A DNA stretch of 64,000 nucleotides, from positions 8,074 to 72,073 of the forward strand of contig CAZASG010000018.1 of the NCBI GenBank assembly GCA_964487745.1. Reading direction: 5' to 3'. Below, piece after piece: positions 48,803-56,404 of the stretch. The stretch is from Desulfolinea sp964487745 (lineage in GTDB: Bacteria > Chloroflexota > Anaerolineae > Anaerolineales > Villigracilaceae). The notes beneath the pieces were generated by a model. It did not search any database. It was given only the letters and a program-made list of their open reading frames with translations, and was not told the DNA's origin. The first letter of the stretch is position 1. Each line of letters starts with the position of its first letter. Both the position numbers and the translations under genes were made by a program.

Positions 48803-50260
48803 TTGAATACCCCAGAAGAAGAAACCCAGAAAGAAAGCACTACCCTCCCCAAAATCACATTCGAAGAATTACCAGAAAAGATCAAAACCGCCGCGTCTAA
48901 TGCAGGCTGGAATTCGCTCATGCCCGTCCAGCAAAAAGCTATCCCTTACATGATGGCGAAGAAAGATGTGTTGATCCAGGCACGCACAGGCAGCGGTAAA
49001 ACAGGCGCGTTCCTGCTACCGATGATCGAACGCCTACGGGCGAACAAGAAGTATTGTCAGGCGCTGATCCTTGTCCCCACGCGGGAACTTGCCAAACAGG
49101 TCGAGAAGGAAGCCCAAACTCTGTGCCGAGACAGCGGCCTTGAAACGGTGGCGGTTTACGGTGGAGTCGGATACGGCCCGCAGATCAAAGCCTTTGAGCG
49201 CGGCGCACAGATCGTAGTTGGCACACCCGGGCGCGTTCTCGATCATCTCATCAAGCGCAGCTTCAATCTCAACCGCCTTGAGATGCTTGTCTTCGACGAA
49301 GCCGACCGGATGCTCTCGATGGGCTTTTATCCTGATATGAAGGATGTCCAGCGTCATCTGCCACGTCACGAAGTCAATACCTGCATGTTTTCGGCGACCT
49401 TCCCACCGCACGTCATGGGCGCAGCGCATGAGTTCATGCAAAAGCCGGAATTCATCAGCCTGAGCAGCGAGCAGGTCTACGTCGCGGAGACAGATCACAT
49501 CGCCTACAACGTGCCGAGCATGGAAAAGGATCGCACACTCATCCGCCTGATCGAGTTGGAGAATCCACATTCGGCGATCATTTTCTGCAACACCAAACAG
49601 CGCGTAAATTATGTGACGACGATCCTGCAGCGTTACGGATACGACGCCGATCAGCTTAGCTCTGACCTTTCACAAAATCGACGGGAACAAGTTTTGGGAC
49701 GCTTGCGAGCTGGCACACTGCGTTTTCTCGTGGCGACAGATGTTGCCGCACGCGGCATCGACATCTCGGCGTTATCTCATGTGATCCAGTACGAGCCACC
49801 CGAGGATATGGAAGCCTATATCCACCGCGCGGGGCGCACAGGACGCGCAGGTGCGACCGGCATCGCCATGATGTTGGTCTACGCCGTTGAAAAACGCCAG
49901 ATGAAGCACATCGCCGCCCGCTACGAGATCGAATTTGACGAGCGCGATATTCCCACCGAAGAAGAAGTTGCCGAAGTAGTCGCCGAGCGGGCGATGGTTT
50001 TCCTCGAAGCCAGTTTGCGTGAGCGAGACAAACTCCAGGCAGACCGCAGCCAACGCTTCAAGGCATTGGCGCAAAAGCTGAGCGAGGGTGAAGACGAACT
50101 CCCCATCATCACGATGCTGCTGGATGATTATTACCAGAAGGCGCAGCATAAATTTGTGCCGAAGCCGAGGAAGAAATCAGAGAAAAAACCACAGCGGAAG
50201 TCCGGACAAAGTCGTGGGCGAAGGAAAGGCGGCCGAAGACCAAAGCCAAGAAGTAAGTAG
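48803..50260 (+). CDS. DEAD-box RNA helicase
   Basis: A 485-residue ATP-dependent RNA helicase. Q motif region MPVQQKAIP, motif I ARTGSGKTGAFLLP, Ia PTRELAKQV, motif II DEADRML, motif III FSATFP, motif IV SAIIFCNTKQ, motif V VATDVAARGID and motif VI HRAGRTGRAG. The C-terminal tail (about 440-485) is Lys/Arg-rich and basic, suited to non-specific RNA binding. A TTG start is proposed because no ATG or GTG occurs before the Q motif; AGAGAG lies seven bases upstream. It probably helps ribosome assembly or mRNA turnover. It is followed by a fragment of a palindromic repeat. Confidence 0.95.
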   Translation: MNTPEEETQKESTTLPKITFEELPEKIKTAASNAGWNSLMPVQQKAIPYMMAKKDVLIQARTGSGKTGAFLLPMIERLRANKKYCQALILVPTRELAKQVEKEAQTLCRDSGLETVAVYGGVGYGPQIKAFERGAQIVVGTPGRVLDHLIKRSFNLNRLEMLVFDEADRMLSMGFYPDMKDVQRHLPRHEVNTCMFSATFPPHVMGAAHEFMQKPEFISLSSEQVYVAETDHIAYNVPSMEKDRTLIRLIELENPHSAIIFCNTKQRVNYVTTILQRYGYDADQLSSDLSQNRREQVLGRLRAGTLRFLVATDVAARGIDISALSHVIQYEPPEDMEAYIHRAGRTGRAGATGIAMMLVYAVEKRQMKHIAARYEIEFDERDIPTEEEVAEVVAERAMVFLEASLRERDKLQADRSQRFKALAQKLSEGEDELPIITMLLDDYYQKAQHKFVPKPRKKSEKKPQRKSGQSRGRRKGGRRPKPRSK

Positions 50261-50282
50261 GTACAAAAGAACATGAAAAAAA

Positions 50283-50307
50283 CTTTGTGCCCTCCGTGTT
50301 TATGACC
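50283..50307 (+). repeat. fragment of a CACAGAG-family repeat
   Basis: CTTTGTGCCCTCCGTGTTTATGACC matches the right half of the repeats at 10721 and 13811 without a matching left half, so it looks like a decayed or truncated copy. Confidence 0.5.
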
Positions 50308-50309
50308 CA

Positions 50310-51302
50310 ATGAACGACTTCATACAAATTCTCCAAAACGCCATCACTGCGCGGACCGACCTCTTCGACAAGAAGCATCAGTCCGCGTTTCGGTTGTTCA
50401 ACGGCTTTCTGGAGGGCAATCCTGAAATCGCCATTGATCTTTACGTGCGGACAGCCGTCATCCACAACTATGCAGACTCCCCTGCCGAGGGCGAGACACT
50501 CGTTGAGCAGGCAAACCATTTTTTATTGAGCGAGTTTGATTGGTTGCGTGCGATCATCGTCAAAACACGCAATGGGAAAACAGCAGAAGAGAGAAACGGG
50601 AAACTGATCTACGGTGAAAAAGCGGACGACCGCATCCGCGAGCATGGGGTTTGGTATGCCATCGATCTGACAATAAACCGCGATGCAAGTCTCTATCTGG
50701 ACACACGCAATTTACGCAAGTGGGCTATCGAGAATTTGGCAGGCAAAAGGGTTCTCAATACCTTTGCTTATACCGGTAGTCTCGGAGTCGCAGCACAAGC
50801 TGCGGGCGCAGCGCAAGTTGTGCAGACTGACCTGAATAAAAAGTTCCTGAATGTGGGGAAAACATCCTATACGCTGAACGGATTTCCGATCCGCAAAAAG
50901 GATTTTCAGACAGGTGATTTTTGGGCAAAGATCAATCAATTTAAGCGGGCTGGAGAACTCTTCGATTGCGTCTTTCTTGATCCTCCCTTCTTCGCCGACA
51001 CAAAGCGTGGACGTGTCGACTTAAACAAAAGCAGCGACCGCCTTATTAACAAGGTGCGCCCGCTCGTAGGCGATGGCGGCTGGCTGGTGGCGATCAATAA
51101 CGCTCTCTTTGTCAGTGGCGCAGAATATGTGGGGACGCTGGAAAAACTCTGTGAGGATGACTATCTCTCGATTGAAGAATTTATCCCCGTGCCCGAAGGC
51201 TTTACTGGCTATGCGCAGACAATTATCGGCACGCCGCCGGTTGATCCTACCCCTTTCAATCATTCGACAAAAATTGCTATACTGAAGGTGCGTCGAAGAT
51301 AA
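50310..51302 (+). CDS. RlmI/RlmK-like class I methyltransferase
   Basis: A 330-residue SAM-dependent methyltransferase of the RlmI/K superfamily (Methyltrans_SAM). It shows RDASLYLDTRNLRKWAIEN, motif I VLNTFAYTGSLGVAAQAAGA, the post-I acidic TDLNKKFL, and motif IV FLDPPFFAD. The N-terminal part differs from rlmI in this window and lacks an obvious PUA domain. It probably methylates rRNA cytosine, but the target is not known. The gene lies between the helicase and the radical SAM gene, 16 bases before the latter. Confidence 0.85.
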   Translation: MNDFIQILQNAITARTDLFDKKHQSAFRLFNGFLEGNPEIAIDLYVRTAVIHNYADSPAEGETLVEQANHFLLSEFDWLRAIIVKTRNGKTAEERNGKLIYGEKADDRIREHGVWYAIDLTINRDASLYLDTRNLRKWAIENLAGKRVLNTFAYTGSLGVAAQAAGAAQVVQTDLNKKFLNVGKTSYTLNGFPIRKKDFQTGDFWAKINQFKRAGELFDCVFLDPPFFADTKRGRVDLNKSSDRLINKVRPLVGDGGWLVAINNALFVSGAEYVGTLEKLCEDDYLSIEEFIPVPEGFTGYAQTIIGTPPVDPTPFNHSTKIAILKVRRR

Positions 51303-51318
51303 GTCTAAGGAGCGCCCC

Positions 51319-52215
51319 ATGAAATTGACCGGTTTACATCTGTTGCTCACCTATCGTTGCAATTTTGAATGCGACCACTGCTTTCTCTGGGGAAGCCCCT
51401 GGCAAAGCGGAACAATGACATTAGCGCAGATCAAGGAAATTTTGCGCCAGGCAAAAGAACATCCCTCGATCAAGTCAATTTATTTCGAGGGCGGCGAGGC
51501 ATTTCTTTATTACCCCATTCTGCTAAAGGGCGTTCAACTTGCTTCAGAACTTGGCTTTGAAACGGGCATTGTTTCAAACGGATATTGGGCAACCACAAAA
51601 GAAGATGCGCTTGAGTGGCTGCGTCCCTTCGCCGGTATTCTGGGCAGCATCTCCGTCAGCAGCGATCTTTACCACTATAACGAAGAACTCAGCCAACAAG
51701 CCAAGAATGCAGAAACCGCCGCTCGCGAACTTGGCATCCCACTTGGTTTTATCAGTATCGCCCAACCCGATGATCTTTCTGCTGAAACAGGCACAGGGCA
51801 ACTGCCCGAAGGCGTTTCAGGCATCAAATATCAAGGACGAGCAGTGGCAAAGTTAGCTCATCTGGCTGAGGGAAAGCCATGGGAGTCATTCACAGAATGT
51901 CCCTACGAAAATCTGCGCAACCCAGGACGTGTTCACCCCGATCCATTTGGGCATATGCATATCTGCCAAGGGATCTCCATTGGCAATCTCTTTGAAACGT
52001 CGATCAACGATATTTGTGCGAACTATGACGCAGATGAACATCCCATTACAGGTGCCTTACTCGCAGGAGGTCCCGCTGAATTGGTGCGACGATACAATCT
52101 CTCACCCCGGGAAAAATACGCGGATGCCTGCCATCTTTGTGATTGGGCACGCCGAGAGTTACGTCCGCAATTTGTGAAGATTCTGACACCCGATCAAGTC
52201 TACGGAGAGTTCTAA
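51319..52215 (+). CDS. radical SAM protein
   Basis: A 298-residue radical SAM enzyme. The cluster motif is CNFECDHC near residues 15-22 (CxxxCxxC), followed by YFEGGEAFLYYP (GGE motif binding SAM) and SVSSDLYHYN. Extra cysteines at TECPYENL, MHICQGISIG and the late CHLCDW pair suggest an auxiliary SPASM/Twitch-like cluster. Substrate unknown: the pattern is seen in peptide-modifying and cofactor enzymes, but no precursor peptide gene is visible nearby. AAGGAGC precedes the ATG. It is one base from trmO, so the two are cotranscribed. Confidence 0.85.
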   Translation: MKLTGLHLLLTYRCNFECDHCFLWGSPWQSGTMTLAQIKEILRQAKEHPSIKSIYFEGGEAFLYYPILLKGVQLASELGFETGIVSNGYWATTKEDALEWLRPFAGILGSISVSSDLYHYNEELSQQAKNAETAARELGIPLGFISIAQPDDLSAETGTGQLPEGVSGIKYQGRAVAKLAHLAEGKPWESFTECPYENLRNPGRVHPDPFGHMHICQGISIGNLFETSINDICANYDADEHPITGALLAGGPAELVRRYNLSPREKYADACHLCDWARRELRPQFVKILTPDQVYGEF

Positions 52216-52216
52216 A

Positions 52217-52705
52217 ATGAAGATCACCTATTCCCCCATCGGCGTCATCCACAGCCCTTTCATAGAATTGAGCGAGATGCCCATCCAGCCAACAAGCGAG
52301 AGCAGCGCCCCGGGCTATCTTGAGATTTACCCTGAACACGCCGAGGGCTTGAAAGATGTTGAAGGCTTCTCACATATTTACTTGATCTACCATCTGCACG
52401 AAGTATCATCGGCCAAGCTGCTCGTCACTCCATTTTTAGATACGGACGAGCGCGGGATTTTCGCCACACGCGCGCCACGCCGCCCGAATCCCATCGGTTT
52501 ATCGTTGGTTAAATTAATTCGCGTGGAGGCTTCTCGGGTTTACGTTGATCAAGTGGATGTCCTCGACGGGACTCCGCTCCTTGATCTGAAGCCATTTATT
52601 CCGGCGTTCGAGGGCAGGGAAAATATCCGCACAGGTTGGCTCGAGACAAGCGGTCAAAAAGTCATAAACGTCAGGTCAGATCGTCGCTTTCTTGACAAAT
52701 CTTAA
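52217..52705 (+). CDS. trmO: tRNA m6t6A37 methyltransferase-like protein (TrmO/TsaA)
   Basis: A 162-residue TrmO/TsaA/VirR family protein: YSPIGVIHSPF, GLKDVEGFSHIYLIYHLH, TPFLDTDERGIFATRAPRRPNPIGLSLV (given in parts), VDQVDVLDGTPLLDLKPFIP. TrmO methylates N6 of t6A37 in tRNA-Thr using SAM bound in this beta-barrel. Some archaeal and bacterial relatives may have other roles. The length fits the short form without the C-terminal extension. Close coupling to a radical SAM gene suggests linked tRNA modification, which is inference. Confidence 0.9.
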   Translation: MKITYSPIGVIHSPFIELSEMPIQPTSESSAPGYLEIYPEHAEGLKDVEGFSHIYLIYHLHEVSSAKLLVTPFLDTDERGIFATRAPRRPNPIGLSLVKLIRVEASRVYVDQVDVLDGTPLLDLKPFIPAFEGRENIRTGWLETSGQKVINVRSDRRFLDKS

Positions 52706-52747
52706 CAAAAACCTACAGAAAATTAGGTTTTTTAATTGCTGTCTTTC

Positions 52748-52756
52748 TGCTAAAGT
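52748..52756 (+). promoter_or_regulatory. extended -10 box at the membrane protein start
   Basis: TGCTAAAGT (52748-52756) ends six bases before the ATG at 52763, the same geometry as at ywbE and the Mec gene. Confidence 0.45.
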
Positions 52757-52762
52757 GGGAAA

Positions 52763-53239
52763 ATGATTAATACAGCAAAGCCTCAAGTCTTTTCTACATC
52801 CCATCGTATGCTAAAAATCTTAGCCGTGTTGGTTTGGTTGATCGGCGGCATTATGCTGATCCGCAAAGCCAGCGAACTGATCTTTGAAGCACATGCCATA
52901 AACGCCATGTCTCCCTGGATCTGGGTCGCTATCACGGCAGGCATTTTGCTCGGCGGTATTAAAGCAAAGTTTTTATTCCGCAAAGCCTGCAAGAAAAATC
53001 TTTTACGCATTGATAATCTTCAACAGCCAAAATTCTGGCAATTTTATCGCCTGGGCTTCTTCTTCTTCTTGGCGCTAATGATCGCCACCGGCGCAACCCT
53101 CTCGCGTCTTGCCCACGGGAGCTTTCCCTTCCTGCTCTCCGTTGCTATTTTAGATTTGAGCATCGCCACCGCCTTGCTCGGCAGCAGCCCCGTTTTTCTG
53201 GAGGAGAAAGCTTTTTCAAAATCACCACTTGACAAATAG
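52763..53239 (+). CDS. four-helix membrane protein of unknown function
   Basis: A 158-residue protein with four hydrophobic segments (about 17-35, 50-68, 94-112 and 117-140) and positively charged loops (KAKFLFRKACKKN). I do not recognise a family. An extended -10 box six bases before the start suggests a leaderless transcript. The gene ends just where the cysteine operon promoter begins (the TTGACA at 53229 lies inside its last codons), so it is not part of that operon. Confidence 0.6.
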   Translation: MINTAKPQVFSTSHRMLKILAVLVWLIGGIMLIRKASELIFEAHAINAMSPWIWVAITAGILLGGIKAKFLFRKACKKNLLRIDNLQQPKFWQFYRLGFFFFLALMIATGATLSRLAHGSFPFLLSVAILDLSIATALLGSSPVFLEEKAFSKSPLDK

Positions 53240-53256
53240 GACAAGATTGGTAGAAT
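53229..53256 (+). promoter_or_regulatory. promoter of the cysteine operon
   Basis: TTGACA (53229-53234), a 16-base spacer and TAGAAT (53251-53256). The start is predicted near 53263. This gives a 200-base leader that contains the Cys leader peptide and terminator. Confidence 0.75.
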
Positions 53257-53286
53257 ATCGTCTAACAAAACTTTAGAGGAAATCTC

Positions 53287-53322
53287 ATGAATTATTGCTC
53301 GTGTCTGGGGCGGGGTTCTTAA
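53287..53322 (+). CDS. Cys-containing leader peptide (attenuator)
   Basis: An 11-codon frame reading M-N-Y-C-S-C-L-G-R-G-S, with Cys at codons 4 and 6. AGAGGA lies six bases before its ATG, so initiation should be efficient. It sits between a good promoter and a terminator hairpin, 145 bases before a cysteine biosynthesis operon. Ribosome stalling on the Cys codons when charged tRNA-Cys is scarce would leave the segment overlapping its stop codon free to pair downstream. The frame and flanking signals are seen; the function is inferred by analogy to leader-peptide attenuators. Confidence 0.82.
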   Translation: MNYCSCLGRGS

Positions 53323-53438
53323 CCACCGTCCGACAATAGATCAAACAGCCAACAGTTGAAGGACAGTGGTCGAACTCCGCAGTGCAAAATGATGCATGCG
53401 CTTCGCGCTGTCTTTTTTATTTTCTGTTGGCTGTTTTT
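53322..53438 (+). promoter_or_regulatory. cysteine operon attenuator: alternative RNA helices
   Basis: ACCACCGTCC (53322-53331, starting at the leader stop) pairs with GGACAGTGGT (53361-53370) at nine of ten positions: the antiterminator. The same GGACAG can instead pair with CTGTC at 53408-53412, closing an imperfect hairpin (inner stems CGAA/TTCG and TGCA/TGCA) followed by TTTTTT at 53413-53418: the terminator. An outer perfect pair, AAACAGCCAACAG (53343-53355) with CTGTTGGCTGTTT (53424-53436), also ends in a T-run. The two states are mutually exclusive. Confidence 0.8.
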
Positions 53439-53466
53439 CTTTAATCAAACGAATGAGATAAATAAT

Positions 53467-54402
53467 ATGGATACACTTACCGTTGAAAAACTAAACCTGC
53501 AAGTGGATAGTCTTTCCACTCGCGTTGGGAATACCCCTTTATTGCCGCTTCGCCGTGTGACCCTGGGCTTGCCACCATCTGTGAACGTTTACATCAAAGC
53601 CGAATGGTTCAACCCCGCCGGGTCGATCAAGGATCGTGCTGCCCTGAACATAATCCAGACCGCCATCGCCAACGGCGACTTGGCGCCTGGAAAGCGCCTG
53701 CTCGATTCAACTTCGGGCAACACCGGTATCGCCTACGCCACCTTCGGCGCTGCGATGGGGATCCCCGTCACGCTGGCGTTGCCCGAAAACGCCAGCAAGG
53801 AACGTATCGACATTCTCCGTTCATTGGGTGTGGAGCTGATCCTAACGGATGCCAGCGAGGGTCCCGAAGGCTCGATGCTGGCAGTCCGCGAACTGATGGA
53901 AAAATCGCCCGAGAAATATTTTTACGCCGATCAATATAGCAATCCCGCCAACTGGCTGGCACATTATCACAGCACGGGACCGGAGATTCACGCTCAAACA
54001 GGCGGCGCGGTTACGCATTTTGTCGCTGTGATGGGCACTTCCGGCACGATGATGGGCACCGGGCGCTATCTCAAGGAACAAAATCCGCAGATCGAACTTG
54101 TCGGCGGACAACCAACCCAGCCCCTGCATGGACTAGAAGGCATGAAGCATATGGCGAGCGCTATCCAGCCCGCCATCTACAATGCCGATCTGCACGACCG
54201 CATCGTCGATGTCGAGACCGAGGAAGCTTATGAAATGGTACGCCGTCTGGGACGGGAAGAAGGTCTCTTTGTGGGCATTTCCTCCGGCGCGGCGGCTGTG
54301 GCAGCATTGAAGGTCGCCAGCCAGCTTAACGAGGGCATGGTCGTGACGATCTTCCCCGATGCAGGGTATAAGTATTTGAGTAATAAAGAACTTTGGAAAT
54401 AA
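53467..54402 (+). CDS. cysM: cysteine synthase, CysM type (sulfur-carrier dependent by context)
   Basis: A 311-residue PLP enzyme of the O-acetylserine/O-phosphoserine sulfhydrylase family. ATG at 53467 (MDTLTVEKL) is used because the longer frame would read through the attenuator. Motifs: VGNTPLLPLRR, NPAGSIKDRAAL with the Schiff-base Lys, DSTSGNTGIAYATF, ALPENASKERIDI, GTSGTMMGTGRYLKE (phosphate loop), and GISSGAAAVAALK. The clustering with Mec, CysO and a MoeZ-like protein points to the mycobacterial-type route: O-phosphoserine plus CysO thiocarboxylate. The partner substrate is inferred from context rather than from residues. Confidence 0.92.
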   Translation: MDTLTVEKLNLQVDSLSTRVGNTPLLPLRRVTLGLPPSVNVYIKAEWFNPAGSIKDRAALNIIQTAIANGDLAPGKRLLDSTSGNTGIAYATFGAAMGIPVTLALPENASKERIDILRSLGVELILTDASEGPEGSMLAVRELMEKSPEKYFYADQYSNPANWLAHYHSTGPEIHAQTGGAVTHFVAVMGTSGTMMGTGRYLKEQNPQIELVGGQPTQPLHGLEGMKHMASAIQPAIYNADLHDRIVDVETEEAYEMVRRLGREEGLFVGISSGAAAVAALKVASQLNEGMVVTIFPDAGYKYLSNKELWK

Positions 54403-54406
54403 ACAC

Positions 54407-54436
54407 TTGCAGGACTGGATGACCTAGCCCTAAAAT
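54407..54436 (+). promoter_or_regulatory. internal promoter before the Mec-type gene
   Basis: TTGCAG (54407-54412), 18-base spacer, TAAAAT (54431-54436), then six bases to the ATG at 54443. This predicts transcription starting on the start codon, a second entry into the cysteine operon that bypasses the attenuator. Confidence 0.5.
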
Positions 54437-54442
54437 AGAATA

Positions 54443-54865
54443 ATGCTCAAAATCCCGCAAGCCCTACTCGATGAAATCCATCATCATCTCGAGGAGACCT
54501 ATCCCGAAGAAGGGGTGGGATTCCTCTTCGGGGTGGATGGGGGGACGCGCACCGTCAAAGCGCTGCACCCCGTCCCCAACGCGTGGCAACCCAAAAGTGA
54601 GCGGCGACGCCGGTACGATGTCGCTCCGCAGGACATTATGGATGCCGACGAAAAAGCCGAAGAAATGAGCCTCGTCATTATCGGCGCGTACCATTCCCAT
54701 CCAAACCACCCCAATCAACCATCCGAGTTTGATCGTGAGCGCGCAAACACCTATTTCTCTTACCTCATTACAAGTGTAAAAGATGGAAAAGCAACAGGCA
54801 CACGCGCGTGGCGATTAATGAAAAATCGAAGCAAGTTCATCGAAGAAGAAATGAAGATCGGATAA
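54443..54865 (+). CDS. mec: JAMM/MPN+ metallopeptidase (Mec-type, CysO-cysteine hydrolase)
   Basis: A 140-residue M67 peptidase with a complete JAMM motif: the catalytic Glu in TYPEEGVGFLFG (about residue 23) and HSHPNHPNQPSEFD, i.e. H-x-H-P followed by S-x-x-D (about 86-99). In mycobacteria the homologue Mec cleaves cysteine from the C-terminal Gly of CysO; in related systems (HcyD, QbsD) a JAMM enzyme also trims extra C-terminal residues from the carrier. The carrier here ends in GG-KK, so both roles are possible. The gene is probably also transcribed from its own leaderless promoter. A palindromic repeat separates it from cysO. Confidence 0.92.
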   Translation: MLKIPQALLDEIHHHLEETYPEEGVGFLFGVDGGTRTVKALHPVPNAWQPKSERRRRYDVAPQDIMDADEKAEEMSLVIIGAYHSHPNHPNQPSEFDRERANTYFSYLITSVKDGKATGTRAWRLMKNRSKFIEEEMKIG

Positions 54866-54870
54866 CTCTT

Positions 54871-54937
54871 ACCACAGAGACCACGGAGCACACAGACTTT
54901 TGAGAAAATCAGAGAAAAACTCTGCGCTCTCTGTGGC
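54871..54937 (+). repeat. CACAGAG-family palindromic repeat, copy D
   Basis: ACCACAGAGACCACGGAG at the left and CTCTGCGCTCTCTGTGGC (54920-54937) at the right form inverted arms around an A-rich centre. It fills the gap between the Mec and CysO genes, six bases after the Mec stop codon. Confidence 0.8.
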
Positions 54938-54965
54938 GAATTAAAAAACGACTATAATGCAAACC

Positions 54966-55244
54966 ATGCCGAATATCAAAATCCCTACCTCGCTGCGCGC
55001 CTACGCGGGCGGCAAAGACTTGATCGAACTGCAAGGCGAAACGGTCCGTGAAGCATTGAGTTTTCTGCTTTCGCTTTACCCTGAATTGGAAGAACATTTC
55101 TACACAAAAGAGGGCGAGCTAAGCTCTTTTTCAAATCTTTTTTTGGAAAACAAACTCATCCAAAACACAGAAGACCTTGAAACCCCGATCAAAAAAGAAG
55201 ATACGCTAAAGATCATCCCCAGCATTTCAGGTGGCAAAAAATGA
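54966..55244 (+). CDS. cysO: ThiS/MoaD-like sulfur-carrier protein (CysO-type) ending GG-KK
   Basis: A 92-residue ubiquitin-fold carrier starting MPNIKIPTSLRAYAGG. The core has the MoaD pattern VREALSFLLSLYPELEEHFY and a LKIIPSISGG tail. The conserved di-glycine is followed by two lysines before the stop, so the C-terminus must be trimmed to expose GG for adenylation and thiocarboxylate formation. A perfect TATAAT (54953-54958) ends seven bases before this ATG; an ATG three codons earlier overlaps the -10 box and is less likely. The last bases ATGA overlap the next start, coupling carrier and activating enzyme. Confidence 0.88.
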   Translation: MPNIKIPTSLRAYAGGKDLIELQGETVREALSFLLSLYPELEEHFYTKEGELSSFSNLFLENKLIQNTEDLETPIKKEDTLKIIPSISGGKK

Positions 55245-56383
55245 CCACACTCACCGACCAGGAATTTCTGCGCTATTCGCGCCATCTGCTCATCCCCGAA
55301 GTCGGGCTCGATGGGCAGGAAAAGCTCAAAGCCTCCTCCGCGCTCGTCATCGGTACAGGCGGACTTGGCTCGCCGATCTCCCTCTATCTCGCCGCCGCAG
55401 GGATCGGACGGATCGGTATCGTCGATTATGACGTGGTGGATTCGTCGAATCTGCAGCGCCAGATAATTCACAGTCATGAGACTCTTGGCAAACTAAAAGT
55501 GGAATCGGCTCGCACGCGGATGTTGGGCTTGAATCCGCACATCCAGGTGGATGCCTATAACGAACCTTTTACCGCTGAAAACGCGCTAAAGATCGCAACC
55601 GGCTACGACATCATCATCGACGGGACGGATAACTTCCCTACCCGCTACCTGAGCAACGACATCGCCGTTTGGCTTGGCATCCCGAACGTTTACGGCTCGA
55701 TCTACCAATTCGACGGGCAAAGCAGCGTTTTCTATGCCAAAGAGGGACCCTGCTACCGCTGTCTTTTCCCCGCGCCACCGCCGCCACATCTCGTCCCCTC
55801 CTGCGCGGAGGGGGGTGTTCTGGGCGTTCTACCGGGTACCATCGGCTCGATCCAGGCGACCGAAGCGATCAAAATGCTGCTCGGGATTGGCTCTTCACTC
55901 GTCGGCAGATTACTGCTCTACAATGCTCTCGACATGAACTTTGATTATGTCAATTTGAAGAAAAACCCGAAATGTCCCGTTTGCAGCGAAAACCCGACCA
56001 TTACCGAACCCATCGACTATGAAGAATTCTGCGGTGTGCCGGGACACCATACTGATGAATGGCCCACCGAATGGGATATCAGCGCCCTTGAGTTGAAAAA
56101 GATCATCAAAGAAAGAGATCCGCTCATCCTTGATGTGCGAGAGCCGCATGAGTTGAGAATCTCCGCGATCCCCGGCGCAAAAAACATCCCCTATGGGGAA
56201 CTTGCCAGCCGTCTCTCCGAGTTGAATACTGCTCAAGAGATCGTCCTCGTCTGCCGAACGGGCAATCGCACGCTCCATGCCCTCGAAATGCTGTTAGGTG
56301 CGGGCTTTCGCAAATTGAAGAATCTCGAAAATGGCATCAACGAGTGGGCGCGGGATGTGAATACGAGTTTGCCGATTTATTAA
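55241..56383 (+). CDS. moeZ: MoeZ-like sulfur-carrier adenylyltransferase with rhodanese domain
   Basis: A 380-residue two-domain enzyme. Residues 1-about 250 are a ThiF/MoeB E1-like adenylyltransferase: VIGTGGLGSPISLYLAAAGIG, DNFPTRYLSNDIA, zinc cysteines CYRCLFP and CPVC. Residues about 275-380 are a rhodanese domain: LILDVREPHELRISAIPGAKN (in parts) and the active-site Cys in VCRTGNRT. It adenylates the carrier's C-terminal Gly and transfers persulfide sulfur to make the thiocarboxylate used by CysM. It overlaps cysO by four bases and ends the cysteine operon; a REP palindrome follows 22 bases later and may terminate it. Confidence 0.93.
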   Translation: MTTLTDQEFLRYSRHLLIPEVGLDGQEKLKASSALVIGTGGLGSPISLYLAAAGIGRIGIVDYDVVDSSNLQRQIIHSHETLGKLKVESARTRMLGLNPHIQVDAYNEPFTAENALKIATGYDIIIDGTDNFPTRYLSNDIAVWLGIPNVYGSIYQFDGQSSVFYAKEGPCYRCLFPAPPPPHLVPSCAEGGVLGVLPGTIGSIQATEAIKMLLGIGSSLVGRLLLYNALDMNFDYVNLKKNPKCPVCSENPTITEPIDYEEFCGVPGHHTDEWPTEWDISALELKKIIKERDPLILDVREPHELRISAIPGAKNIPYGELASRLSELNTAQEIVLVCRTGNRTLHALEMLLGAGFRKLKNLENGINEWARDVNTSLPIY

Positions 56384-56404
56384 CCTGCTGTTTTCAACAT
56401 TCCC

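Noticed and set aside
53356..53466. In-frame ATG extending CysM by 37 residues
   Set aside because: That stretch is the attenuator hairpin region; the extra residues are hydrophobic noise unlike any CysM N-terminus.
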